Below, piece by piece: positions 9,601-18,036 of a DNA stretch of 22,500 bases (its first letter is position 1; each line of letters begins with the position of its first letter). Location: assembly GCA_905221605.1 (NCBI GenBank), contig CAJNDS010002496.1, positions 1-22,500 of the forward strand, in the 5' to 3' direction. The stretch is from Symbiodinium natans. Its lineage: Eukaryota > Sar > Dinophyceae > Suessiales > Symbiodiniaceae. The notes below the pieces were generated by a model. The model worked only from the letters and a program-made list of their open reading frames with translations. It was not told the origin of the DNA and did no database searches. The position numbers and the translations under genes are program-made.

Positions 9601-9995
9601 TCCAAATATGCACAGTTCTTTATGCAGATATACACATATATACATAAATTCATATTGTATGTATGTATGTATGCATGTATACTGCATTGGCCAGCCTCCA
9701 GAAATGCCTCCAGCTTCTCCTTGGTTGCATCGTCCAGGGCGGCAACCCGCGCCTGCTCCAGGCAGAGAGACTTAAAGAGTTGTTTCAGGTAAGCTTTGGG
9801 ATCTTTTCGGAAGTCAAGTTCTTCTCGTTTATGAACTTGACTTAGAGATGTCGTCTCGAAAAGGAAATACAGATCCGGCCACCACACACCACCCGCCAAC
9901 AAATGGTGCCACGAAGCTCATGTGCATCCGAGGTACTGCCCGCTCTGCCGGTGAGAGGGCAGTGAGACTATCCCAAAGCGCGCCGATGTCAGGGC
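6644..9995 (-). CDS. Protein with two PDZ-like domains (gene 2, 5' end not found)
   Basis: Proposed exons are 9995-9929, 9840-9696, 8937-8894, 8756-8723, 8651-8583 (or 8592), 8530-8456, 8395 to about 8340, 8179-8108, 7648 to about 7590, 7254-7191, 7102-7046 and 6895-6644. The first five encode a helical, Lys/Glu/Ala-rich region (for example KREELDFRKDPKAYLKQLF, AAKKFLEAGSKKANK). PDZ-like domain 1 follows: HFSVTLRKLDLSLDTS, FLIIKEITPAVSKWN, FDRLLEVNG, ATLRFQRPQQRTVVL. PDZ-like domain 2 reads CFDVARFWNLCVDSDS, RGAVDDWNK, HDRIVCVNG, then LVQRPGS. The DRxxxVNG motif matches the PDZ beta3 region; such domains usually bind C-terminal peptides and assemble signalling or membrane complexes. Introns are mostly GC-AG or GA-AG. 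The stop at 6644 may be the true end. The start is unknown, the exon ends near 8340 and 7590 are unresolved, and the 758-bp gap between 9696 and 8937 may hide an exon. Confidence 0.6.
9077..9114. repeat. Hairpin in an intron of gene 2
   Basis: GCCCCCAGC (9077-9085) and GCTGGGGGC (9106-9114) are perfect inverted 9-bp arms around a 20-bp A-rich loop. It lies within the proposed 758-bp intron. No function is evident. Confidence 0.7.
9657..9680. repeat. GTAT tetranucleotide microsatellite
   Basis: Repeated GTAT units with one GCAT variant follow a TA-rich stretch (9597-9656). It lies just inside the proposed intron that follows the exon ending at 9696. Confidence 0.8.
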
Positions 9996-11460
9996 CTGTC
10001 AGGAAACACAGGACAAGGGCCGTGATCACACTTTTAGCTGCGGGCTGAATCCATGTTCGGGACTGTAGATATGGGCACTACTACAGGTGTCCACCGACCC
10101 GAGCATCAGGTGACCGACCCCCTACACAAAGATACACAACGCGCATGGGTGGAACTAAGGTATCCCTCTTTGAGCACCCGAAATCAAGGGCGGTGAGCGT
10201 GAAAACGATTTGGAGCAGTGGGGAAGGAGGCAATTGACTAACTCTGTGCCCTCCCCACTCGGGAACCTGAGCCCAACGACCATGCGTCTTGGCGAGCTGT
10301 TGCTGTGACGGCAAAAGGTTAAGGCTTCAGGGTGTCAAGGCTTCAAGTATAGTAGACTTGCATACGAAAAGGTTTGCAACGTCTTCCCTTCCATGCCCGC
10401 ACGGGTGGGCTCTAGAATCGATCCGGCCATCAGCAAGGGCTTTCAGCCTCCCCCGCCGAGTCATTTTTTACCCACGAAGGTTGTACACAAAAACTCCCGC
10501 AAGCTCCAAGGAGCTAGCTGTCGTGACATACCATTGCTTTTACACGTTTCCAGTGTTCGAACACCACGTCGCACCAAAAGTGAGGTGGCTCAGAGCGTGC
10601 ATCATGGACTATTGATGGGCATGTGCGTGCGCATCAGCAGCATCAGCAATGTCGGATGGACGTTAGGGTGGTCCACAAGGCAGCTACCTGCAAGCCAGCG
10701 CAGAGTACCTTCACTGGCACCTGCTATGTCGCCTGATCTGTGCACGGCCGGTGTGACAGCCCCGTTGGATTGCCACAATAGTGACAACTTCTTTGACGGA
10801 CTCTAATTGCGACTTCCACTGAGCTAGAAAAACGGTGTTCTGTGAATGCCCTCATATTGGGGTGATGCTGAGGCTACACTTCCTCAATCTTCGGGCCGTC
10901 TGCCCTCAGTGCAAGGATAACAAACACAGGCAAGGTAAATAAGCTCAAAAAAGAGTATGGGGATTCGGGATGTTCGGGTTGCAAAAAGAACCGCTTCGTG
11001 TTTCACACGCATACTCTTCGTGTTTCACACACATACGCACAGCTTTCATCGCGCCTCGCGCGTCGTCACGTGATCTGCTGGCGACCTTCAGATCTCCACA
11101 GACGACATGCCACCACCATAGTTTGTTTTGACATCCGAAGCGGAGTGGCCGCATATGTCCACACAGAAGTGTTGGTTCTAACTGGCTCTTTATTGTAAAC
11201 TCCCCTTCACACCCGTCACACTTCTTCGCCACGCCTCGAGGCTGTCTGACCTCTGATAACCCACGGAACATGCGCACAGGGAACCCTCCAGCCTAGTCAG
11301 CTGACAGAACCCTCGGAACTGCAAAGCCTCCAAAGAAAGCCGCCCCCCTTTCACAACAGGAAAGAGCAGGGGGCCCGGGCTTTTCGGGAGCCGTCCTCGC
11401 CCCTGCAACTTCGTCGAATCAAACTGATGCTTTTGGCTTGTTAAGTAGCCGGGCTTTGTA
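9996..11460. other. Region upstream of the visible part of gene 2
   Basis: A pyrimidine-rich minus-strand run ending CCTGACAG at 9996 marks the acceptor of the first supported exon of gene 2, so more 5' exons should lie here. One candidate near 10300-10210 on the minus strand follows CCGTCACAG and reads QQLAKTHGRWAQVPEWGG, but a second frame is equally open. A 137-codon plus-strand frame at 10393-10806 shows no domain and I do not call it. No repeats stand out. Confidence 0.35.
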
Positions 11461-11536
11461 TGAGAAATGAATATAAGGACATATGCATATATGAATGTAT
11501 GAATAATGGAATATAGGGACATGAGAGTTAAATTTG

Positions 11537-11590
11537 TATATATATATATATGTGAAAAAATCTATATGTATATATATATATATATATATG
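11537..11590. repeat. TA microsatellite
   Basis: Two runs of alternating T and A, interrupted by a short GTGAAAAAATC segment. A related run occurs at 12356-12380. Confidence 0.9.
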
Positions 11591-11613
11591 TAGCACATCT
11601 ACAACCACTCGCT

Positions 11614-11646
11614 CCCCCCCCCCCCATCCCGTCCCCCCCTCCCCCG
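11614..11646. repeat. Poly-C tracts
   Basis: A run of twelve C, then CATCCCGT and further C runs. It directly follows the TA microsatellite region. Confidence 0.9.
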
Positions 11647-11915
11647 ATCAGGCCAACCTGCATCTCATCAACACTTCAATTCTAAGATAATCCTTCGACC
11701 CGGGATTTGATTGAACAAAATGTTTATTCCCAGAACCATCTTATCGAGTGACACAACAGGTTGCCCCTGGGCGAAAATCGAAGATTGAAGACTCCCAGGG
11801 AAAGTTTTGCGGAGAATCTTCAAGCGGTATTCAAAACACAGCTGAATAAATGTGCGAACAAGATGTTGACTAAATAGTTAAGTGTCCTGCAAAGTCCCAG
11901 GCTTTATAAGATTCA

Positions 11916-11974
11916 GGATTGAAGATTCCGCCTAAATCTTTCCCAACAAACCTTCAATCTGCAATCTTCAATCC
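11916..11974. repeat. 12-bp inverted repeat
   Basis: GGATTGAAGATT (11916-11927) and AATCTTCAATCC (11963-11974) are perfect reverse complements separated by 35 bp. Further partial copies of the motif occur at about 11765-11780 and 11952-11961. Confidence 0.75.
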
Positions 11975-12420
11975 AGGGATCTTGAAGAACAGCTTGATCA
12001 ACTCAAATCCATCAACTCAATCCAGGTCGAAGAAGTCAGGTATTAATATTCCTAAACCTTATCCTGGGGATCTTCAGCTTCAACCCACGGATTTTGAACA
12101 AAGAACTGAATACTTCTTCAAGTTATATTCAACAATAGCCTGATCGTTTTAATGGCTTATGCAGCTTGACTGCATGGGCAGAACTGGCTGATTTACTGGC
12201 TTAATGGCTTAGCAGATTCTTGGATCCTAGTGACATTGTGCGTTCCAGAATCAACTCAGCTGGGAACCAGTCGCTTCTTCATTATGTCGAAGTGCAGACC
12301 GGAAAAGTACTAGCAAAACCATAGGGGATAGAACAAGTAATAACAGATAAATATGTGTGTATATATATATATGTATATGTGAGTACTTGAGCAAGTCTCT
12401 GTCAAAGTTTGACTAAATTC

Positions 12421-12698
12421 AAGTGAGCGTAGTGCTTGCTAAATGATTTCTCACGGTTGCGAGTGTCTGCGCTCCGGCTTCTGAGGTAGCTGCGGTGCGT
12501 GCGCGGATGTTCCTATCACATGAGCCTCTGCAACGGGCCACCGCAGCTCCGTCCCCAACCAAAACCAAAACACCACCGCCGCGCCTCTCTGACGGTGCGC
12601 CAGCCTTTGAGTATTCGGGACTACTCGGGAGCGAAAACAAGTCTGGCCTTGAAGGTCTTGGCAACAAGACAAGGCTGGGGCCATGTGGGGTATAATCT
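12421..12698. other. Region downstream of gene 3
   Basis: Several frames are open on both strands because the stretch is GC-rich and low in stops. None has a convincing acceptor, so I read it as the 3' untranslated region of gene 3 and spacer. Confidence 0.35.
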
Positions 12699-14343
12699 TC
12701 ATTCTGCACTCGACATTTCTATCCAAGCCACCTCGTCTTCGTCCACTTCTCCCTTTTTCACCGCCTGGCAAAATTTGGTCTGTGTCTCCATGGTCCCTGA
12801 GGCCGTGGGGACTTCAAGCCACTTCAAGCGATCAAACCTTGCACCCTCAAGAGCCCAGCACCTTCTTGTAAAGCTTGTGCAGCGCATAGTCGCCTGGTTT
12901 GGCCATCGTGTTGTGTACGGCCTATGGACAACGCATGCGCCCAAAGCATCTCAAGAGCCTCCTTCCAGAAACTTCTTCTGCTTCTGCGAGAAGAGCACAG
13001 CATGTGCCCGCACCTGTACCGAGCGGCTGACGGATACCGCAGCTGCGCATCCCCTCAAGTCCCACATCTTAGTGGCTGACCAAGCGGTACATCTTTGCCC
13101 CCAACTTGCTCGAGCAGTCCTGAGGGAACTTCGCCTTGAGCTGCGTGCGCTCAATGTGCTGTGCTGATGCCCCCATTTCTTCAGAGCCGAGTATTCCCTA
13201 ACTATACAGCAGGCATTTGCGTGGTAGCGACTAATGCCCACGAGCTCACCGCGAAAGGCTCCAGCCACAACCAATGCCGTAGCCACAAACAATGCCGTCT
13301 GTATGTAGCTTTTTGCGGTGAGGATTGGCGAGGCCAACCAACTGTCGAGACCCAGGCAGCAAACGCTGCTCTCCGTCCCTTACCCTGCTCGAACCCCGAT
13401 TGCTCTTAAGGCTGCAACTGCTTGCGGCTTCCTGACATCTTAGAGCCTGGCATGGGTCATAATGTCATAGATGGCGGTCTTTTCCGCTTTGCCATCTTGG
13501 CCTGGGCAGCTGCCTACAGTCCAATTCCGAGGCTTCGACGGGATGCGCTGATCGTTGTGGGAACCGGTGTATCACAGAGGGAACACAGCTCGAGCAGCGC
13601 TCTATTGCGGTCTACAGTTTTGACCGCGCATTGACAGCCTGAGGAGTCTGAGGAGAATTGCCAAAAAATGCCAAAACAAGTCGGCTTGGCTCAAGGCATT
13701 TTTGCAGTGCTTTGGCCAGCCATTTCATCCGCTGCTCAGGCTTCATGCCGTGGACCTGCGCCCCAATCGCACTTGGTCCATAGCAACTGACATTTCAGGC
13801 TGAAGCTATGCAAGGAAAAGGGGCGGATTAGGGGTGGAAGTTGTGTAGTCCAGACCCTGGAACTCGCAAGGAGAATCAACAACGATTAGGCTTGCCGTCC
13901 GAAGCCAAAGGACGCCTGCTTCGGATCCACCTGAAGCGTGCTGGATTCCTGGTCGAGGCAAACGGGTCAGACACTGTTGGACGGGAGAGCTGAATTTGAA
14001 GAGCTATCCCGAAAACTCTCCCGGCATACACAAGCCAGCTTGGACAGCCTTGCATGTGTGTGCTAGCACATGTAGGACTTCGTGGAAGCACGAGTTCGTC
14101 CCTTTCATAGTTGCTCGGTGAGTCCTCTTTTTCTTCTTTCTTGGAAGACTGCTTCTTCCTGCCAAATCACAAGAAGAGCATCCAATAGCTACATAGCTAC
14201 AGTTTCACAGTCGTCTGCAGTAGGGCAGCTGGCGTTCAACTCGCTACATCGCTACGCCGTGATGCGATCGGAGCTTGACTCCTGGTGACGACCTCCGCAG
14301 GCAGCCGCCGGTTCATCGGGTTAGCATCATCAGGCACGCCCAT
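12699..14343 (-). CDS. Eight-exon gene for a 189-residue basic protein (gene 3)
   Basis: Proposed exons are 14343-14282, 14158-14098, 13948-13892, 13755-13698, 13501-13452, 13197-13081, 12921-12855 and 12796-12699; together 570 bases, exactly 190 codons with the stop. Introns are 123 (GA), 149 (GA), 136 (GC), 196 (GC), 254 (GC), 159 (GT) and 58 bp (GC), all ending AG. The ATG is in a GCCATGG context and follows an AG by four bases. The protein starts MGVPDDANPMNRRLPAEVV, continues with a Lys/Glu-rich, disordered-looking part (KKQSSKKEEKED), then helical segments such as KPEQRMKWLAKALQK, AEKTAIYDIMTH and ERTQLKAKF, and ends acidic (KKGEVDEDEV). There is no signal peptide or membrane segment, so it is probably soluble. 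I recognise no domain. The donor of exon 2 could lie three bases earlier, and the final exon could splice on at a GC donor inside it. Confidence 0.65.
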
Positions 14344-14559
14344 GGCTCTCACCGCCCGGACCACCCGGGAGTGACCAGGTCACAAGAAGCTCCTGTTCTG
14401 AAGATACCGTTTACTCGCCATACTTCCAACATCTTCCGATGACGCATGGTTCCAGACGGAACACAGGCAAGGTTGGGCCTCGAAGCCCCAAAGCCATAAG
14501 GATCTGTAAGGGTCTAATGGAGTTTGGGAGATGTTCAAGCGCCAGCTCTGGCGACCAAG
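14344..14559. other. Region upstream of gene 3
   Basis: The gene 3 frame continues upstream of the ATG for about a dozen codons to a TGA near 14382. An AG at 14348-14347 on the minus strand, just before GCCATGG, could be a spliced-leader acceptor. Nothing else is evident. Confidence 0.4.
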
Positions 14560-14689
14560 GGGGTGTGTTTGGGTGTACTAAAATTCTATAAAATCATTTG
14601 CAAGGGGCGGGGCAATGGAGGGGCGGCTTATCTGGCTTGCTGGACGGTGTGCCCATGCTTCTTCGAGAGGCTGATCCAATTTATCCCTT
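14560..14689 (+). pseudogene. Isolated fragment resembling a choline-transporter-like protein
   Basis: The plus strand reads LGVLKFYKIICKGRGNGGAA followed by YLACWTVCPCFFERLIQFI, then reaches a possible GC donor at 14690. The pattern of a basic stretch, GNGGAA and a cysteine-studded helix ending in FExxIxFI resembles the segment of SLC44/CTL family proteins just before their NAYI motif; these are multi-pass membrane proteins. No NAYI exon follows in the next few hundred bases and no upstream exon precedes it, since gene 3 occupies the opposite strand. I therefore read it as a stray exon or gene fragment. The antisense frame is also open, so the call is tentative. Confidence 0.3.
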
Positions 14690-16250
14690 GCAAAGGCTGC
14701 GGCAAGCTTCAGGATGCTAGCGGCGAGTGTGGGAAGGTACAAGCTGTAGCAGGGGTGAGCCATGGCAGCAGCTTCAACTACTCTTTGGAAGCAAGATTTC
14801 AACCTTGCGTCAGTTCCTAACATGCAGAACTGCTTCACAGGTGCTGACTACTTTAAAGCACACAATGTCCTACGTCGGAACATCCCGAAACTTGGCAGTT
14901 CTGAAATGTTAGGCTCTGTGGCGTGCACCAAGCCGCTGAGCTGGGCTTGGTTGGATTCGGGGGGCCTGGCGTGATGACCACTGAAATTCGGTGAAACCGT
15001 CCTAACACTACGCTGTGTCTACAGCTGAGATCGTGTGCTGGCCGCCCCTGCATACTGCAGAGAGTTGCGCAAGATGACCAATTTGAGTTGACTGCTCCAG
15101 GCTAGCTCGGCTCAGTACATGCGATCGGCTCCGCAGAAAAAGCAGCTCTGACCTGTACATTCCGGCATGGCCCAGTTTCCGGCTGCTGGGGTGCGCATTT
15201 GATGGGTCATAGCGTGGAGCTTTCCTGGGCCAGGCCAGGTCATTGAATCACTTTGCCCGCTTCGCCCTCAGTCTGGAGAAAATTCGCTGCTGGAGTCACC
15301 TGAGCTAAGTAGTCACACGTCACCGACCAAAACATTGGAGCGTCTTCTGGCACCAACTTCCATCTGTCCTTGTGGTCTAGTTCTCCGCCTCCACGCCACT
15401 GCGCTTCTGACATGAATCAGGCAGACGATCTCTGCACGTCAGCTTCTTGCTGCGAAGAGTGCGCTAACAAACAAATGCGAGGATGAAGGCCCGATGCTTG
15501 AATGTTTTTTTTGTCGATATACCCAGACGTGCAGCACGATGAGAGCTCTTAGGAGAGCAGGAACACGTTGTGGGAGGTCAATTAAAGTACAGTGAAGTAA
15601 TTGCAGCTGCTGTGAATGTCGAAGACGGTTGGAAGTCAATTCAAGAAAGCAACAAAGCCACTCTTCACAGACAGGAAAGTGTCGAATGGCCACAGGTTGC
15701 AACGGAATCGAGGCCCATGCCCTTAGCTTCCTCCGATCCCAGCAACCTTCGCAAGGCGAAATCAAGCAACGAGCGCGTAACCACAAGTCCCGCAAAAGAT
15801 GCTCTCAAAAACTCGTTGAGGCCTTCAAGAATCTTCACGCGTGGTTGCTTTAAAATGAAAACGCTCCCATGTCAGCAATGTGGCCAATTTCCCAAAAGGA
15901 GGGTCTTTATCACAATGGGAACCCCAAACGAGAACGCAATGCTTAACAACCCCCAAAGGCGCTAAACTCTCAAAATCCATCGTTGTCTGCCTGCCATGAC
16001 TGCTCGATGCTGTCGGCACCTGTCAATGTACCCAGTGGCGCCTGCTTCAAAGTCCCAATGCGGTGGAAGGCTGGGACGCTTCCGCCGGCCTCATGCAGAG
16101 TGTTCGGGATACAATGAATCTGCTTCAGTATCACGCAAGACCTGCAAGCAATGGCCTCGGTTCCAGTTGGCTGGGGCATGTTCCTGGGCTTCATGGGCTT
16201 GGGTTGGGACAGCTCGAAAAGTGGGACGTATGGACACCAAACTTGTACAT
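14690..16250. other. Stretch with only weak coding candidates
   Basis: After a CTTCACAG at 14833-14840 the plus strand reads TGADYFKAHNVLRRNIPKLG and stays open to 14974, which may be an exon. A 131-codon plus frame at 15570-15965 is hydrophilic and without motif. A minus frame ending at 15970 reads GGSVPAFHRIGTLKQAPLG and may be a 3' exon of the gene at 16407-16877. None of these is firm. 15000-15560 holds nothing I can support. Confidence 0.3.
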
Positions 16251-16406
16251 AAACTCGTTGGCACGGGCACTCTGCGCATCTCTGCGTGGCCCGGTGCTGT
16301 TGTTTAGCCAGACTGCCCTACAAGGGCCAGAAAGACATTCATCTACATCACGTTTCATGTTTCCGGAATCTCTGTGTAATTCAGGAAACTGGCAGCTCCC
16401 GCCATC
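16251..16406. other. Probable intron or untranslated part of gene 4
   Basis: The minus frame of the exon ending at 16407 stays open through most of this stretch, so the exon may be longer than proposed. A 206-codon plus-strand frame (16063-16683) covers it but has no motif. Confidence 0.3.
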
Positions 16407-16877
16407 CTTTCGGAACGGAGCTGTGATGAACATTGTGCCAGGTCTCAGCGTGTCCGCATCTTTGGCGACTTCTCTGCTGAGCACATTTCTGCCTGGGCCG
16501 TCCATCTCTGAAAGAGGCTTTGTGGGCTCGGCCAAGGGCAAAAACTCGCCGGATTTGTGCCGATGGATCTCAGCAGGAGAATCTCAGGCTCCAGCGGCCG
16601 TACCCGGCACCCGCCTCCGGACAAATCCACAGGAGAAAGACTTCCCCAACCAACAAACGAGAGGCTGTCCACCCCGTTGTTAAACTCAACCGTTCAATCC
16701 TTTTCGACCCCAGACAAGCCTTTCAGACAACCTGCAGGCACAGGCAAAAGAAGGCACTGAGGAAATTTCCCCAAGAAAACTCTCGGACATCCCGCAATCT
16801 GGATTTGGCCTCACGCTGAAGGTGCTCCAAGTGCTGCTCGTCGTCCTGCGGAAGGCTCTCGCCGTTCAGGGTTGTCC
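16407..16877 (-). CDS. Partial gene of unknown function (gene 4)
   Basis: Two exons are supported. The first begins at 16877 after TTCCCCTTAG and reads LNGESLPQDDEQHLEHLQ, then EAKSRLRDVREFSWGNF, with its donor somewhere at 16756-16740. The second, about 16582-16407, reads AEIHRHKSGEFLPLAEPTKP, then NVLSREVAKDADTLRPGTMF and ITAPFRKDGG, with a possible GA donor at 16406. Both have coding-like codon use and hydrophilic, soluble-protein character. The joining phase is unresolved. No domain is recognised. Upstream exons probably lie beyond 16900 and downstream ones below 16400. Confidence 0.45.
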
Positions 16878-17121
16878 CTAAGGGGAATATTCTACTTCTA
16901 TGTATTCTTGTGAGCCTCCATGGAACCGAAGGTGATTAACCGCTTCAGGTCTGGGGTTCTGCATTGGTTCCAGCGGTGTATCAGCCTCACACGTTCAAAG
17001 GTTGGTGGGGGGTGCAAGGTTGAGGCAATAATTGAGGGGCCTACAGCAGCCAGCGTTGATTCCTTCACAGCTCCAGAAATGCAAGGGATGGCGGGGCTCG
17101 GTGCGGGGCTCAGGGGGCTGA

Positions 17122-17135
17122 GGGGGGGGGGGGGG
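17122..17135. repeat. Poly-G tract
   Basis: Fourteen consecutive G within a G-rich stretch (17082-17135). Confidence 0.9.
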
Positions 17136-17414
17136 AAGTAAGAGTCGAGAGAAGTCCTTCGCAGCCTCCCTGGCAAGCCTCAGACATTTGCATCTCAGTT
17201 TGCTGACTAGGCCTTGCCGGAAGGACGGAGAATGGTGTAATTTTCTATCAGTGTGGCCAGATCCCTTCTCCTTCCTACTTGAGACTAGGCAGAGTCCCAA
17301 GTAATCAACAATCTTGTCCGAACCAGAACCAACACCTCCGAGGCCATCGCACATTCCGTCGAGAGTGGTCGCGCTCAGCATAGCTGATGTCAGAGAGAAC
17401 TGGGGCTTGCGCCT

Positions 17415-17530
17415 TCCGGCGAGCATCTCTGCAATTCTTTGCGATTTCCTCGCTTGCTGTCATTTGCTGTGCGCCCCCCACCTTTGGCAGCCACTCCAGC
17501 ACCTGTGGAGCATCCTGGCGCGCTGGGACA
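17415..17530 (-). CDS. Candidate exon, unknown product
   Basis: A minus-strand frame reads APQVLEWLPKVGGAQQMTAS and then EEIAKNCRDARRKAQ, an amphipathic, coding-like text, reaching a possible GC donor after CGCAA. A second minus frame (DGLGGVGSGSDKIVDYLG, about 17360-17300) could be the following exon. Plus-strand frames are open as well. It might be the upstream part of the gene at 16407-16877, with which it shares orientation. Confidence 0.3.
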
Positions 17531-17556
17531 CTTGGAGACAGAGAGCGGCAAGGAGT

Positions 17557-17628
17557 TTCAAAGAGAACTCCAAAGAGAACTTCAAAGAGAACTTCAAAGA
17601 GAACTTCAAAGAGAACTTCAAAGAGAAC
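17557..17628. repeat. 12-bp tandem repeat, six units
   Basis: The unit TTCAAAGAGAAC is repeated six times with a single base change (second unit TCC), followed by a degenerate seventh (TTCAGAGCAGAG). Period and phase are exact. All three plus frames and two of the three minus frames are open through it. Confidence 0.95.
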
Positions 17629-17822
17629 TTCAGAGCAGAGCGTCCTTAACCTCTCGGAGAAGCAGGGACCGGCGAGCGGCTGTTGGCTCGCGATCGTTGG
17701 CTTCGTAGTTGCTGACCCTGGCATCACTTCGCGGCGTTTCATGGGTCTTCCGTATTTCTTCGCTGCAGTTGTACTTTTTAGACTCTATACTGCTGCGGGT
17801 CTTCCAAGAAGCGTGTTTGCAG

Positions 17823-18036
17823 GAGTCAAGTAGTGTTGGACTCCACGGACTTGTTTCAAGAAACTGAGCCGAGGCGTCTTGCTCCAGTGGATGCCCTTGA
17901 AGGAGCTGACTTCTTTGCCTCTTCAGAATACGGCAGAAGGCTCCCCCTCTGCCCTATGCAACTGCGAGACATTGCTGAGGATCACAGGGCTGGCTGGCTG
18001 CAAAGATGCAACAAGCACATACCCCCTGTAAACTGA
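17823..18036 (+). CDS. Candidate plus-strand exon, unknown product
   Basis: After an acceptor-like GTGTTTGCAG the plus strand reads SQVVLDSTDLFQETEPRRLA, then PVDALEGADFFASSEYGRRL and LPLCPMQLRDIAEDHRAGW, stopping at a TGA (18034-18036). The text is acidic to neutral and coding-like. The opposite strand is also open (FFPDPSWFEHPCLHRLLLE near 18150-18095), so orientation is not settled. A GC donor may precede the stop. If real, it breaks the minus-strand run of genes. Confidence 0.35.

Larger units (their letters stand above)
11461..12420. other. AT-richer block with microsatellites and inverted motifs
   Basis: Composition shifts visibly to A/T compared with both flanks and almost no long frame remains. 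It contains TA microsatellites (11537-11590, 12356-12380), C tracts (11614-11646) and multiple copies of a GATTGAAGATT-like motif in both orientations (near 11769, 11916, 11952 and 11963). It separates gene 3 from gene 2 and could be an intergenic spacer or the remnant of an inserted element; no terminal repeat or target duplication was recognised. Confidence 0.5.

Noticed and set aside
10602-10787. Minus-strand frame with a faint resemblance to retrotransposon RNase H text
   Set aside because: No catalytic acidic residues, zinc knuckle or adjoining polymerase motif is visible.
12499-13167. 222-codon plus-strand open frame
   Set aside because: It lies antisense to three well-supported exons of gene 3, shows no motif and is best explained as a shadow frame.
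13380-13400. Box-B-like TCGGGGTTCGAGC on the minus strand, possible tRNA
   Set aside because: No A box, acceptor stem or anticodon arm could be fitted around it; it lies in a gene 3 intron.
13686-13695. Ten-base match to the 3' end of the dinoflagellate spliced leader (TTGGCTCAAG)
   Set aside because: It is on the strand opposite gene 3, inside an intron, and lacks the rest of the leader; ten bases can match by chance.
14578-14838. 86-codon minus-strand frame upstream of gene 3
   Set aside because: It overlaps the CTL-like plus-strand segment and has no clear acceptor or motif; the strand remains open but I did not call it.
16063-16683. 206-codon plus-strand open frame
   Set aside because: The minus strand carries better protein text (16582-16407) over part of it; the plus frame has no domain or biased composition.
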